The translations under genes were made by a program, and so were the position numbers. This document shows, in pieces, positions 1 through 7,575 of a DNA stretch of 19,426 bases. Source of the stretch: Kmv34 sp964524965 (GTDB lineage: Bacteria; Aerophobota; Aerophobia; Aerophobales; B3-G15); assembly GCA_964524965.1 (NCBI GenBank), contig CAZGDY010000018.1, positions 1 through 19,426 of the forward strand. Reading direction: 5' to 3'. The notes under the pieces were generated by a model, which saw nothing but the letters and a program-made list of their open reading frames with translations, did not search any database and was not told the DNA's origin. Every line of letters begins with the position of its first letter. Positions within the stretch are counted from its first letter, which is position 1.

Positions 1-2
1 AT

Positions 3-188
3 GCTAAAAAATGGATAGAAGAAGGTAATTTAGGTGGCAAAGGTTCAGATGCCCACAAGACAGCCGTTGTTGGTGATACTGTGGGAGACCCCCTGAAAGA
101 TACTACCGGTCCCTCAATGAATATTCTTATTAAACTAATGGCTGTTGTGTCTCTCGTCTTTGCTCCCCTTATTATGGGGATAAAATAG
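3..188 (+). CDS. hppA: Membrane-bound ion-pumping pyrophosphatase, C-terminal fragment
   Basis: This is the last 61 codons of a gene whose start lies left of the window. The reading frame begins AKKWIEEG and ends LIMGIK before a TAG stop. The run GDTVGDPLKDTTGPS followed by a hydrophobic helix is the highly conserved C-terminus of membrane-integral pyrophosphatases (HppA/V-PPase family). These couple hydrolysis of pyrophosphate in the cytoplasm to pumping of H+ or Na+ across the membrane, and are common energy savers in anaerobes. The residues that decide K+ dependence or ion choice are outside the window. The gene runs tail-to-tail into mobA and shares its last 17 bases with the mobA 3' end. 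Family assignment is from the C-terminal signature only. Confidence 0.9.
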   Translation, partial: AKKWIEEGNLGGKGSDAHKTAVVGDTVGDPLKDTTGPSMNILIKLMAVVSLVFAPLIMGIK

Positions 189-798
189 TATTCGCTTTGT
201 CTTTTAAAAAATAAGGCTGAGATTTTGTTAATTCTTTTAGGCGATAAAACATTTGCGGTGTGTTTAAATTAAAAAAGGCGAGTAGTTGGGGATCGTATTT
301 TCTTATATTTTTTTCGGAAAAGTACTTGCATCTTACCTCAGAAAAAAAACTTTTTACCTTTAAATCATCTCTGTCGAGATGTTTTTTTATAGCTAAAAGA
401 CAATTTTTAGAATAAATGCTGTGGAGAGGTTCTAAAAAACCGTTAATTACGGGGACAAGTATATCCCAATTTTTTGCCGTTTTCTTCATCGCTAGAAGCA
501 AATTAAAATTTAAAAATGGCATATCGCAACCACAGACAAAACTGTACTCATCTTTTGCAAAGCTAAGCCCCGTATAAATCGCTCCCAGAGGACCTTTTTC
601 AAAAATAATATCTTTTATTACTCTTACACCTAAGAAATTATAAAAGGAGGGATTAGGGGAAACTATTAAAATGTCAGTAAAAACAGTCTGCAATTTTTTT
701 ATCACTAACTCTATTAAATAATTTCCATTTATCTTAAGAAAAGCTTTATCCTCACCGATGCGCTTACTCTTTCCTTTAGTAAGAATTATTGCCGTCAT
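172..798 (-). CDS. mobA: Molybdenum cofactor guanylyltransferase MobA
   Basis: A 208-residue NTP-transferase-fold protein. In this family the enzyme moves GMP from GTP onto molybdopterin to make the guanine dinucleotide form of the Mo/W cofactor, in the cytoplasm. Visible motifs are the N-terminal nucleotide loop (residues 6-21, ending GEDKAFL), GPLGAIYTGL near 69-78, the metal-binding CDMPFL with D92, and FNLNTP near the C-terminus. The loop is unusual: the normal LAGG reads LTKG, so an Ala and a Gly are replaced by Thr7 and Lys8. It is the last gene of the formate dehydrogenase block, 8 nt after the fdhA stop, with no clear Shine-Dalgarno, so translation is probably coupled to fdhA. It most likely supplies cofactor to the adjacent FdhA. 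MocA/MobA-like relatives are possible, but the context favours MobA. Confidence 0.87.
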   Translation of the reverse strand: MTAIILTKGKSKRIGEDKAFLKINGNYLIELVIKKLQTVFTDILIVSPNPSFYNFLGVRVIKDIIFEKGPLGAIYTGLSFAKDEYSFVCGCDMPFLNFNLLLAMKKTAKNWDILVPVINGFLEPLHSIYSKNCLLAIKKHLDRDDLKVKSFFSEVRCKYFSEKNIRKYDPQLLAFFNLNTPQMFYRLKELTKSQPYFLKDKANTILSP

Positions 799-806
799 AT
801 AATGTT

Positions 807-3491
807 TTAAATTTTTTTTATCTTAACTGCCGCTACTTTATACTCAGGAATCTTAGCGATCGGGTCAAGAGCATCATTAGTTAAAATATTAGCTGCACTT
901 TCACTAAAATGAAAACTCATAAACACTACTCCTGGTGGAGACTTTTCCGTTATGGCAACTTTAATTTTAACTTTACCTCTTCGGGATATAACTTCCACTA
1001 AATCTTGATGAGAAATTTTAAGAGATGCCGCATCTAAAGGATTAATCTCAACCATTGCTTCCGGATAAACCTCGTTTATCCCTTGTACTTGACGAGTCAT
1101 TGTTCCTGTATGAAAGTGAAATAAAACCCTGCCTGTTGTAAGAATGAATGGGTAATCATGATCAGGAATCTCTGCCGGAGGTCTGTAGAGTGTTGGATGA
1201 AATTTTCCCTTGCCTCTGGTAAATCTGTCTTTATGAAGATATGTTGTTCCCGAATGAGAAAAGTTAGTGCAAGGCCATTGCAGTCCTTTTTTATTAAGTC
1301 TTGAATAATTCATGCCGGCATAAATAGGGGTAAGAGAAGCTATTTCTTCCATTATTTGAGCGGAATGAGGATAGTCCATCGAATACCCCATATTTTGAGC
1401 AAGACTACAGATTATCTGCCAATCTGCTTTTGCTTTCCCCGGAGGGTCCAATATTTTTTCTAGTTTTTGCACTCTGCGCTCGGTATTGGTAAAAGTTCCA
1501 TTTTTTTCAGCAAAACAAGCAGCAGGAAGAACAACACTGGCAAGTTTAGCCGTATCGGAAAGAAAAATATCCTGAACCACCAAAAATTCCAGTTCTTTTA
1601 AAGCCTTTTTTGCTCTAATAATATTAGGATCAGAAAGAGCTGGATTTTCTCCCATTATATACATCGCTTTTACTCTTCCCTTCTCAATGGCATGAATCAT
1701 TTCTACTGCTGTGAGTCCTGCTTTTTCCGATAGGCTCGTTTCCCAGACTTTCTCAAATTTACATCTTATATTTTCATCTTCTACGCTTTGATAACCCGGG
1801 TAAACATTCGGAAGAGCTCCTAAATCACAGGCTCCCTGCACATTGTTCTGTCCACGTAAAGGATTTACTCCGCAATTTTCTTTCCCCACTTTACCACAAA
1901 GCATAGCTAAATTAGCAAGAGTAAGAACATTGTCTGTCCCGGTTGTGTGTTGGGTTATCCCCATGCTAAAAATTATGGAAGATTTTTCCGCCTTAGCATA
2001 AATACGAGCTGCTTTTACAATATCAGAAGCTGGAACTCCCGTAATTTTTTCTACTTTATGAGGAGGGTAATCTTTGATTATCTTTTTAAAATCCTCAAAA
2101 TTTTCACATCTTTTTTTTATAAACTCTATATCTTCAAGTTTTTCCTGAAGAATAACAAACATCATTCCATTAAAAAGAGCAACATCACTACCTGGGTTTT
2201 GCCTCAACCAGAGGGAAGCATACTGGGTAAGTTCTATTTTCCGAGGATCTGCTACAATAAGCTGTGCCCCATTTTTTACTGCTGCCTTAACTTGTAAAGC
2301 TATAATAGGGTGAGCCTCAGAAGTATTTGATCCCGTAGCTAAAATACAATTTGTCCCGGCTAACTCATTAATAGAGTTGGTCATAGCTCCCGAACCAAAG
2401 GCTCTAGCAAGACCTGCTACCGTGGAAGAGTGACAAAGACGAGCACAATGGTCTACATTATTAGTTCCAATAACTGTTCTCATAAATTTTTGGAACAGAT
2501 AGTTTTCCTCATTAGTACATTTTGCTGAAGAAAGTCCGGCGATAGAATCAGGACCAAAACTTTTTTTAATCTTTTTTAATTGAGAGGCAATAAAATCAAG
2601 AGCATCCTCCCAGGAAACTTTTTTTAACTTTCCATTTTCTTTAATTAAAGGAGAGGTAAGTCTATTGGGAGAAGTGATAAATTCAAATCCAAACTTACCT
2701 TTAACGCAAAGCCAACCGGAATTAACCGAAGCATCCTGAGGTGAGGTAACTTTAACTATTTTTTTACCCTTAGTGTGAAAAGTAAGCTCACAACCGCATC
2801 CACAGTAAGGACATATAGTAGTGGTTTTTTTCAGTTCCCATTCTCTTCCCTGATGCTTTCTCTCCTTCTCAACAAGAGACCCTACAGGACAAACAGATAG
2901 GCAATTTCCGCAAAAAACACAGTTAGTTTCACCCAAAGGCTTATCAAATCCTGTTGTAATTATGCTACTAAACCCTCTGCGAGCAAAATCAAGTACCTCG
3001 CACTGTTGAACCTCGCTACACACAGCTATACATCGACCACAAAGAATACATTTGGTATTATCGCGCTCAATAAAAGGATTATCAGTAATAAGGGGATAAT
3101 TTACTTTCTCTCCCTGAAAACGAGAGGAAGAAATCTTTAGCTGGTAGGCATATTTTTCTAAAAGACAATCCCCGCTTTTCTCACAAGTCATACAATCAAG
3201 AGGGTGATTGGATATAATAAGTTCAAGAGCTACTTTTCTTGCTCTTTTAACTCTCTCCGTATTTGTTTTAACCTTCATTGCTTCCCTTACCGGATAGGAA
3301 CAGGAAGCAACAAGACTTTGCACCCCTTTTACTTCCACAACACAAAGTCTGCAAGAGGAGGATGGAAAAAGTCTTTCCTCGTAGCAAAGATGAGGTATCT
3401 GTATCCCTTCTTTCTTAGCAGCTTCCAATACAGTAGTTCCTTCCTCCACATAAACTTTCCTGCCATCAATGTATAAATGAAGTTTAGCCAT
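807..3491 (-). CDS. fdhA: NAD-linked formate dehydrogenase catalytic subunit (Mo/W-bisPGD, Cys active site)
   Basis: An 894-residue molybdopterin oxidoreductase that interconverts formate and CO2 in the cytoplasm. Order of domains: plant-type [2Fe-2S] ferredoxin (C36, C47, C50, C64); NuoG-like His/Cys3 cluster (H96, C100, C103, C109); two [4Fe-4S] sites (C148/151/154/158 and C191/194/197/201); the molybdopterin-domain cluster (C227, C230, C234, C262); then the bisPGD catalytic domain and C-terminal dinucleotide-binding domain. The active-site motif is HCARLCHSS with C353 where selenocysteine occurs in many homologues, followed by the conserved H354, so no Sec/SECIS is needed. Length and layout match clostridial-type FdhA. 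It follows the nuoF-like gene; once the assembly gap is collapsed, that gene's TAA directly abuts this ATG, with AAGGTGG as ribosome site. NuoG and HydA share the N-terminal layout, but the C353 motif and full bisPGD domain decide for FDH. Confidence 0.93.
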   Translation of the reverse strand: MAKLHLYIDGRKVYVEEGTTVLEAAKKEGIQIPHLCYEERLFPSSSCRLCVVEVKGVQSLVASCSYPVREAMKVKTNTERVKRARKVALELIISNHPLDCMTCEKSGDCLLEKYAYQLKISSSRFQGEKVNYPLITDNPFIERDNTKCILCGRCIAVCSEVQQCEVLDFARRGFSSIITTGFDKPLGETNCVFCGNCLSVCPVGSLVEKERKHQGREWELKKTTTICPYCGCGCELTFHTKGKKIVKVTSPQDASVNSGWLCVKGKFGFEFITSPNRLTSPLIKENGKLKKVSWEDALDFIASQLKKIKKSFGPDSIAGLSSAKCTNEENYLFQKFMRTVIGTNNVDHCARLCHSSTVAGLARAFGSGAMTNSINELAGTNCILATGSNTSEAHPIIALQVKAAVKNGAQLIVADPRKIELTQYASLWLRQNPGSDVALFNGMMFVILQEKLEDIEFIKKRCENFEDFKKIIKDYPPHKVEKITGVPASDIVKAARIYAKAEKSSIIFSMGITQHTTGTDNVLTLANLAMLCGKVGKENCGVNPLRGQNNVQGACDLGALPNVYPGYQSVEDENIRCKFEKVWETSLSEKAGLTAVEMIHAIEKGRVKAMYIMGENPALSDPNIIRAKKALKELEFLVVQDIFLSDTAKLASVVLPAACFAEKNGTFTNTERRVQKLEKILDPPGKAKADWQIICSLAQNMGYSMDYPHSAQIMEEIASLTPIYAGMNYSRLNKKGLQWPCTNFSHSGTTYLHKDRFTRGKGKFHPTLYRPPAEIPDHDYPFILTTGRVLFHFHTGTMTRQVQGINEVYPEAMVEINPLDAASLKISHQDLVEVISRRGKVKIKVAITEKSPPGVVFMSFHFSESAANILTNDALDPIAKIPEYKVAAVKIKKI

Positions 3492-3526
3492 TTATTCCAC
3501 CTTTATCGCATCAAACTTGCAGTTTT
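3472..3526. repeat. 55-bp direct repeat, left copy, abutting N gap
   Basis: This segment is identical to 3627-3681 and ends exactly at the first N. It covers the first codons of fdhA and the tail of the nuoF-like gene. An exact 55-bp duplication ending at both edges of an N run is the mark of two overlapping contig ends that the scaffolder did not merge (55 is a common assembly k-mer). It should be treated as one sequence counted twice. Confidence 0.93.
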
Positions 3527-3626
3527 NNNNNNNNNNNNNNNNNNNNNNNNNNNNNNNNNNNNNNNNNNNNNNNNNNNNNNNNNNNNNNNNNNNNNNNNNN
3601 NNNNNNNNNNNNNNNNNNNNNNNNNN
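3527..3626. other. Assembly gap of exactly 100 N (probably artefactual)
   Basis: A run of 100 unknown bases, the default placeholder length of many scaffolders. Because its flanks are the same 55 bp, the true gap length is most simply minus 55, meaning the contigs overlap and nothing is missing. No genes should be inferred inside it. Confidence 0.97.
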
Positions 3627-3681
3627 TATAAATGAAGTTTAGCCATTTATTCCACCTTTATCGCATCAAACTTGCAGTTTT
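3627..3681. repeat. 55-bp direct repeat, right copy, abutting N gap
   Basis: Second copy of 3472-3526, starting immediately after the last N. It holds the stop codon and last codons of the nuoF-like gene, and on the same strand a broken stub of the fdhA start (ATG at 3644-3646). That stub is not a separate gene; it is the fdhA start seen twice. Confidence 0.93.
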
Positions 3682-5500
3682 CATAGCATATGCCGCATTT
3701 TATACACTTTTCCTGCAAGATACGATGAGGTTCTTTCTTCTGTCCAACTATCGCTTGTTGAGGACACTTTTTAAGACACCTCATACACCCGGTACACTTT
3801 CCCTCATCTATTAAGTAAGTAATTAAATCACGACATACCCGGGCTGGACACTTTTTATCCCTGATATGCGCCTGGTACTCATCTTTAAAATAACGAATAG
3901 TAGTTAAAACAGGATTGGGCGCAGTTTGCCCTAAACCACAAAGAGATGCATCTTTTACTACTTTGGCAAGCTCTTCCAAAAGTTCAATATCTTCAGGTCT
4001 TCCTTTTCCCCGGGTTATGCGTCTGAGAATCTCCAGCATGCGTTTTGTCCCTAATCTACAGGGAACACATTTTCCACAGGACTCATCCTGAACAAACTCC
4101 AGGAAAAATCGAGCCACGTCTACCATGCAGGTATCCTCGTCCATTACTACCATTCCACCGGAACCCATTATGGCACCAATTTCTTTCAGAGAATCATAAT
4201 CTATAGGAAGATCAAGGTATTTCTCAGGAATGCAACCACCAGAAGGCCCACCAATCTGAACAGCCTTGAATTTTTTCCCTCCAGGGATTCCCCCTCCAAT
4301 ATCATAAATGATCTCTCTCAAAGTGATTCCCATGGGAACCTCTACTAATCCTGTATTGTTTACTTTCCCAACAAGGGAAAAAATTTTAGTTCCCTTGCTG
4401 TTTTCGGTCCCAATTTTAGCATACCACTTCGCACCTTTGGCAATTATCAGTGATATATTTGCCCAGGTTTCCACATTATTAATACAGGTAGGTTTTCCCC
4501 AAAGACCAGATTGAGCAGGAAAAGGGGGTCGGGGACGTGGCATGCCCCGTCTACCTTCAATTGAGGCAATTAGAGCTGTTTCTTCACCGCAGACAAAAGC
4601 TCCCGCCCCTTGCTTTATCTGAACATCAAAGGAAAATTTTGTGCCCAGAATATTTTCCCCTAAAATTCCGCAACTTCTTGCCTGTTCAAGAGCTATTTTG
4701 AGATGCCTTACTGCTATAGGATACTCCGCCCTTACATAAACATAACCTTGTTTTGCCCCAATAGCATAAGCTCCAATTATCATTCCCTCCAAAATACAGT
4801 GAGGATTTCCTTCTAAGATACTTCTATCCATATAAGCACCAGGGTCACCCTCATCAGCATTACAAATTACATACTTTGTATCCTCTTGCGCTTGGCGGCA
4901 GTACCACCATTTTTTCCCTGTAAAAAAACCTCCGCCTCCTCTACCTCGAAGACCAGATGCAGTTATTTCCTCAATGATTTGCTCCGGAGAGATACTAGCG
5001 AGCACTTTACTCAAACTGGTATACCCTCCTATTGCAATATAATCAGTGATATTGGTAGGATCTATTTTTCCGTTGTTTCCAAAAATTAAACGCTGTTGTT
5101 TTTTATAAAAATTTACTTGATCTTCGTGAATAACTTTTTCATTTTTTACAGGGTCCTCATATAGTAAGCGTTTAATCACTTTGCTTTGTAGTACAGTTTC
5201 AGAAATAATCTCTGGAACATCACTTGCTTTTACCTGTTGATAAAAAATTTTCTGTGGATGAATCGCTACCAGAGGTCCTCGTTCACAAAGACCGTGACAG
5301 CCCGTTATGCGAATAGCCACTTTTTCTTTTAAACCACATTTCTCAATTTCTGCCTCAAAAGATCTAACGACCTCCTCCCATTCATAGGCTCGACACCCGG
5401 TACCTCCGCACAAAACAATGCAAGGTTTGCTCGGATCACGCTTCTTAAGAATAGAATTTCTAAAGTTATCTAACTCCTGGAGAGTTTTGATTTTTTTCAT
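3647..5500 (-). CDS. nuoF: NuoF/HydB-type NADH-binding flavoprotein subunit of formate dehydrogenase
   Basis: A 617-residue diaphorase subunit. Domains in order: thioredoxin-like [2Fe-2S] domain (C31, C36, C68, C72); NuoF core with the glycine-rich loop GLRGRGGGGF (183-192) and NADEGDPG (214-221), which bind FMN and NAD(H); SLBB-like segment; N3-type [4Fe-4S] site (C475, C478, C481, C521); a CPARVC pair (C551, C556); and a C-terminal 2x[4Fe-4S] ferredoxin domain (C569/572/575/579 and C599/602/605/609). This is the full HydB layout of electron-bifurcating hydrogenases rather than the shorter complex I NuoF. It sits between the nuoE-like gene (18 nt upstream) and fdhA, so it most likely passes electrons between NAD(H), ferredoxin and FdhA. 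Bifurcation is inferred; simple NAD-dependent FDH is the alternative. Also nameable as hydB or fdhB. Confidence 0.9.
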   Translation of the reverse strand: MKKIKTLQELDNFRNSILKKRDPSKPCIVLCGGTGCRAYEWEEVVRSFEAEIEKCGLKEKVAIRITGCHGLCERGPLVAIHPQKIFYQQVKASDVPEIISETVLQSKVIKRLLYEDPVKNEKVIHEDQVNFYKKQQRLIFGNNGKIDPTNITDYIAIGGYTSLSKVLASISPEQIIEEITASGLRGRGGGGFFTGKKWWYCRQAQEDTKYVICNADEGDPGAYMDRSILEGNPHCILEGMIIGAYAIGAKQGYVYVRAEYPIAVRHLKIALEQARSCGILGENILGTKFSFDVQIKQGAGAFVCGEETALIASIEGRRGMPRPRPPFPAQSGLWGKPTCINNVETWANISLIIAKGAKWYAKIGTENSKGTKIFSLVGKVNNTGLVEVPMGITLREIIYDIGGGIPGGKKFKAVQIGGPSGGCIPEKYLDLPIDYDSLKEIGAIMGSGGMVVMDEDTCMVDVARFFLEFVQDESCGKCVPCRLGTKRMLEILRRITRGKGRPEDIELLEELAKVVKDASLCGLGQTAPNPVLTTIRYFKDEYQAHIRDKKCPARVCRDLITYLIDEGKCTGCMRCLKKCPQQAIVGQKKEPHRILQEKCIKCGICYENCKFDAIKVE

Positions 5501-5518
5501 CTCTATTTTTTCCTGAGC

Positions 5519-5989
5519 TTATCTCTTTTTGTACATGTCAAGAACTTCTTTTACCTTACTCAAAGTCATCTTTCCGAAATATTTTTTATTAACTACCATC
5601 AAAGGTCCTAAAGCGCAAGCTCCCAAACAATTAACTGTTTCTAATGTGAAATTATGATCTCTGGTAGTCTCACTTGATTTAATATCTAACTTCCTTTCTA
5701 TTTCCTCTAAAATTTTCGGTGCTCCTCGCACATGACAAGCTGTTCCTAAGCACACTTTTATGATATTTTTCCCTCTTGGTGCAAGGTAAAACTGGCCATA
5801 AAAAGTAACAATTCCCCAAATTTTACTCTCGGAAATTTTTAATTTTTGGGAAAGGTAGGATAAAACATCCTGGGGGAGGTAACCAAAGACGTCTTGAGTC
5901 TCCTGAAGAATAGATATAAGAGGACCGCTCTCATTTTGATATTTTTGTATCAACTCACCGATTCTTTTCTTATCCTCTTTAGACAGCAT
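5519..5989 (-). CDS. nuoE: NuoE/HydC-type [2Fe-2S] subunit of formate dehydrogenase
   Basis: A 156-residue thioredoxin-fold [2Fe-2S] protein of the complex I 24-kDa family. The N-terminal helical part contains LISILQETQDVFGYLP, and the cluster ligands are C80 and C85 (VCLGTACHVRGA) and C121 and C125 (NCLGACALGP). The length is that of HydC/NuoE. It is the first gene of the formate dehydrogenase unit, with its own promoter about 80-110 bp upstream and an AGGGTG ribosome site. It would form the flavin-side electron relay together with the adjacent NuoF-like subunit. No defects are visible. Confidence 0.92.
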   Translation of the reverse strand: MLSKEDKKRIGELIQKYQNESGPLISILQETQDVFGYLPQDVLSYLSQKLKISESKIWGIVTFYGQFYLAPRGKNIIKVCLGTACHVRGAPKILEEIERKLDIKSSETTRDHNFTLETVNCLGACALGPLMVVNKKYFGKMTLSKVKEVLDMYKKR

Positions 5990-6069
5990 AACTGCACCCT
6001 AAAAAACTCAACTGTTCTATTTGTTTTATTCTTAGATTGCTATAAATCTGATTACCAAAATAAAAATAA

Positions 6070-6097
6070 ATTGTACCAGACAAAAAAAGTAAGTCAA
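6070..6097 (-). promoter_or_regulatory. Sigma-70-type promoter for the nuoE-nuoF-fdhA-mobA unit
   Basis: On the minus strand TTGACT (6092-6097) and TACAAT (6070-6075) are separated by 16 bp, close to consensus at both boxes. It lies in the 134-bp gap between nfnB and the nuoE-like gene. The predicted leader is about 75 nt and contains a short inverted repeat (AGATT / AATCT, 6034-6049), a possible operator. A 14-nt inverted repeat TTAATT-TC-AATTAA (6107-6120) lies 10 bp upstream of the -35 box and could be a regulator site or a weak end signal for nfnB. Confidence 0.65.
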
Positions 6098-6123
6098 GAA
6101 AAACGCTTAATTTCAATTAAAAT

Positions 6124-7575
6124 CTATGGTTTACTTAATTCTTCCCAAATTCCTTCTTTTCCTTTGTTCTGTAAATAATAATCTATATATTTAGCTGCCT
6201 TTTTGCCTGCACCAGCTGCTAAAATAACAGTAGCAGCTCCGGTAGCTACATCGCCGCCGGCAAAAACCCCAGGTTTTGTAGTTGCCCCCACCCTTTCGTT
6301 AACAATTAGAGTTCCCCATTTAGGATGAATTTCCAAACCCGGAGTAGTTTTTGCAATCATCGGAGACGGAACTTGCCCGATAGCTACAATTACTGTATCA
6401 ATGGGCACAGTAAACTCAGAACCTTCTATTGGAACAGGTCTTTTTCTTCCTGATGAGTCTAACTCACCCAGACGCATCTTTATAAGGTTTGCTTCTTTTA
6501 CCCATCCCTCTTTATTTCCTAAATACTGCAAGGGAGCAACTAAAAACATAAATTCAATTCTTTCTTCTTCAGCATTTTCCAACTCTTCTTTTCTTGCCGG
6601 TATCTCCTTTCTGGTTCTTCTGTAAAAAACTGTAACTTTTTTTGCCCCAGCTCTCAAAGCTACCCTGGCTGAATCCATCGCTACATTCCCCCCTCCAATT
6701 ACCCCTACCCTTTCGCCAACTTTAACTGGAGTATCATACTCGGGAAATTTAAAAGCTTTCATTAAATTCATCCGAGTTAAAAATTCGTTAGCAGAATAAA
6801 CACCCAAAAGATTTTCCCCCGGAATATCCATAAATCTGGGAAGTCCTGCCCCTGTTCCTACAAATACAGCCTCATACCCATCCTCATTCATTAACTCATC
6901 AACTGTTTCAGTTCTGCCCACAAAAAAATTTGTTATTATTTTTACTCCTAACGACTTAATATATTCTATCTCTCTTCTTACAATTTCTTTAGGCAGCCTA
7001 AACTCGGGAATTCCATATACTAATACTCCTCCCGGCTCATGAAGTGATTCGAAAATAGTTACTGAATAACCTTTTTTAGCAAGCTCACTTGCACATACAA
7101 GAGAAGCTGGACCTGAACCAATCACCGCCACTTTTTTCCCAATTTTTTCTGAAAATAATTTTGAAGCTGAAAAACTTTGGCCCTTTTCTTTGGCCTGATA
7201 ATCAGCTACAAATCTTTCCAATTTCCCGATGGCAACAGGATCTCCTTTACGAGCTAAAACACAGGTTTTTTCGCATTGGTCCTCTTGAGGACAAACTCTT
7301 CCGCAAACTGCCGGGAGAGGATTATTTTCTTTTATTATCTTTGCTCCTTCCGAAAATTCACCTTCCTTTATCTTTTTTATAAAACGAGGTATATCAATTT
7401 CTACAGGGCACCCTTTTACACAAGAGGGCTTTTTGCATTCAAGACATCTATTCGCTTCTTTCACTGCTTCCTCAAGATTATAGCCAAGGGCAACTTCAAA
7501 AAAATTCTTTACCCTTTTTAAAGAGGACTGTTTTTCCATAGGAATTTTTTCTAAGATAATCTTTTTTTTACTCAT
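6124..7575 (-). CDS. nfnB: NADH-dependent ferredoxin:NADP+ oxidoreductase, NADPH-binding subunit (NfnB)
   Basis: A 483-residue flavoprotein of the glutamate synthase small-subunit (GltD) family. The N-terminal domain holds two cubane-cluster sets (C44/C47/C52/C56 and C91/C95/C101/C105). The FAD Rossmann motif VIGSGPAS lies at 151-158, and a second dinucleotide motif IGGGNVAMD at 293-301 fits NADPH. The C-terminal GGDVATGAATVILAAGAGKKAA is the usual FAD-closing segment. Its start overlaps the nfnA stop by 8 bp, and this pairing separates it from a stand-alone glutamate synthase chain: no large GltB chain is nearby. In characterised NfnAB, NADPH is oxidised by flavin-based bifurcation to NAD+ and ferredoxin, or the reverse. 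Databases often label it gltA or NADPH-dependent glutamate synthase. Confidence 0.92.
   Translation of the reverse strand: MSKKKIILEKIPMEKQSSLKRVKNFFEVALGYNLEEAVKEANRCLECKKPSCVKGCPVEIDIPRFIKKIKEGEFSEGAKIIKENNPLPAVCGRVCPQEDQCEKTCVLARKGDPVAIGKLERFVADYQAKEKGQSFSASKLFSEKIGKKVAVIGSGPASLVCASELAKKGYSVTIFESLHEPGGVLVYGIPEFRLPKEIVRREIEYIKSLGVKIITNFFVGRTETVDELMNEDGYEAVFVGTGAGLPRFMDIPGENLLGVYSANEFLTRMNLMKAFKFPEYDTPVKVGERVGVIGGGNVAMDSARVALRAGAKKVTVFYRRTRKEIPARKEELENAEEERIEFMFLVAPLQYLGNKEGWVKEANLIKMRLGELDSSGRKRPVPIEGSEFTVPIDTVIVAIGQVPSPMIAKTTPGLEIHPKWGTLIVNERVGATTKPGVFAGGDVATGAATVILAAGAGKKAAKYIDYYLQNKGKEGIWEELSKP

Noticed and set aside
1947..2297. Plus-strand ORF of 116 codons inside fdhA
   Set aside because: It is antisense to conserved molybdopterin-domain coding sequence, has low-complexity Phe/Lys content and no ribosome site; a shadow frame.
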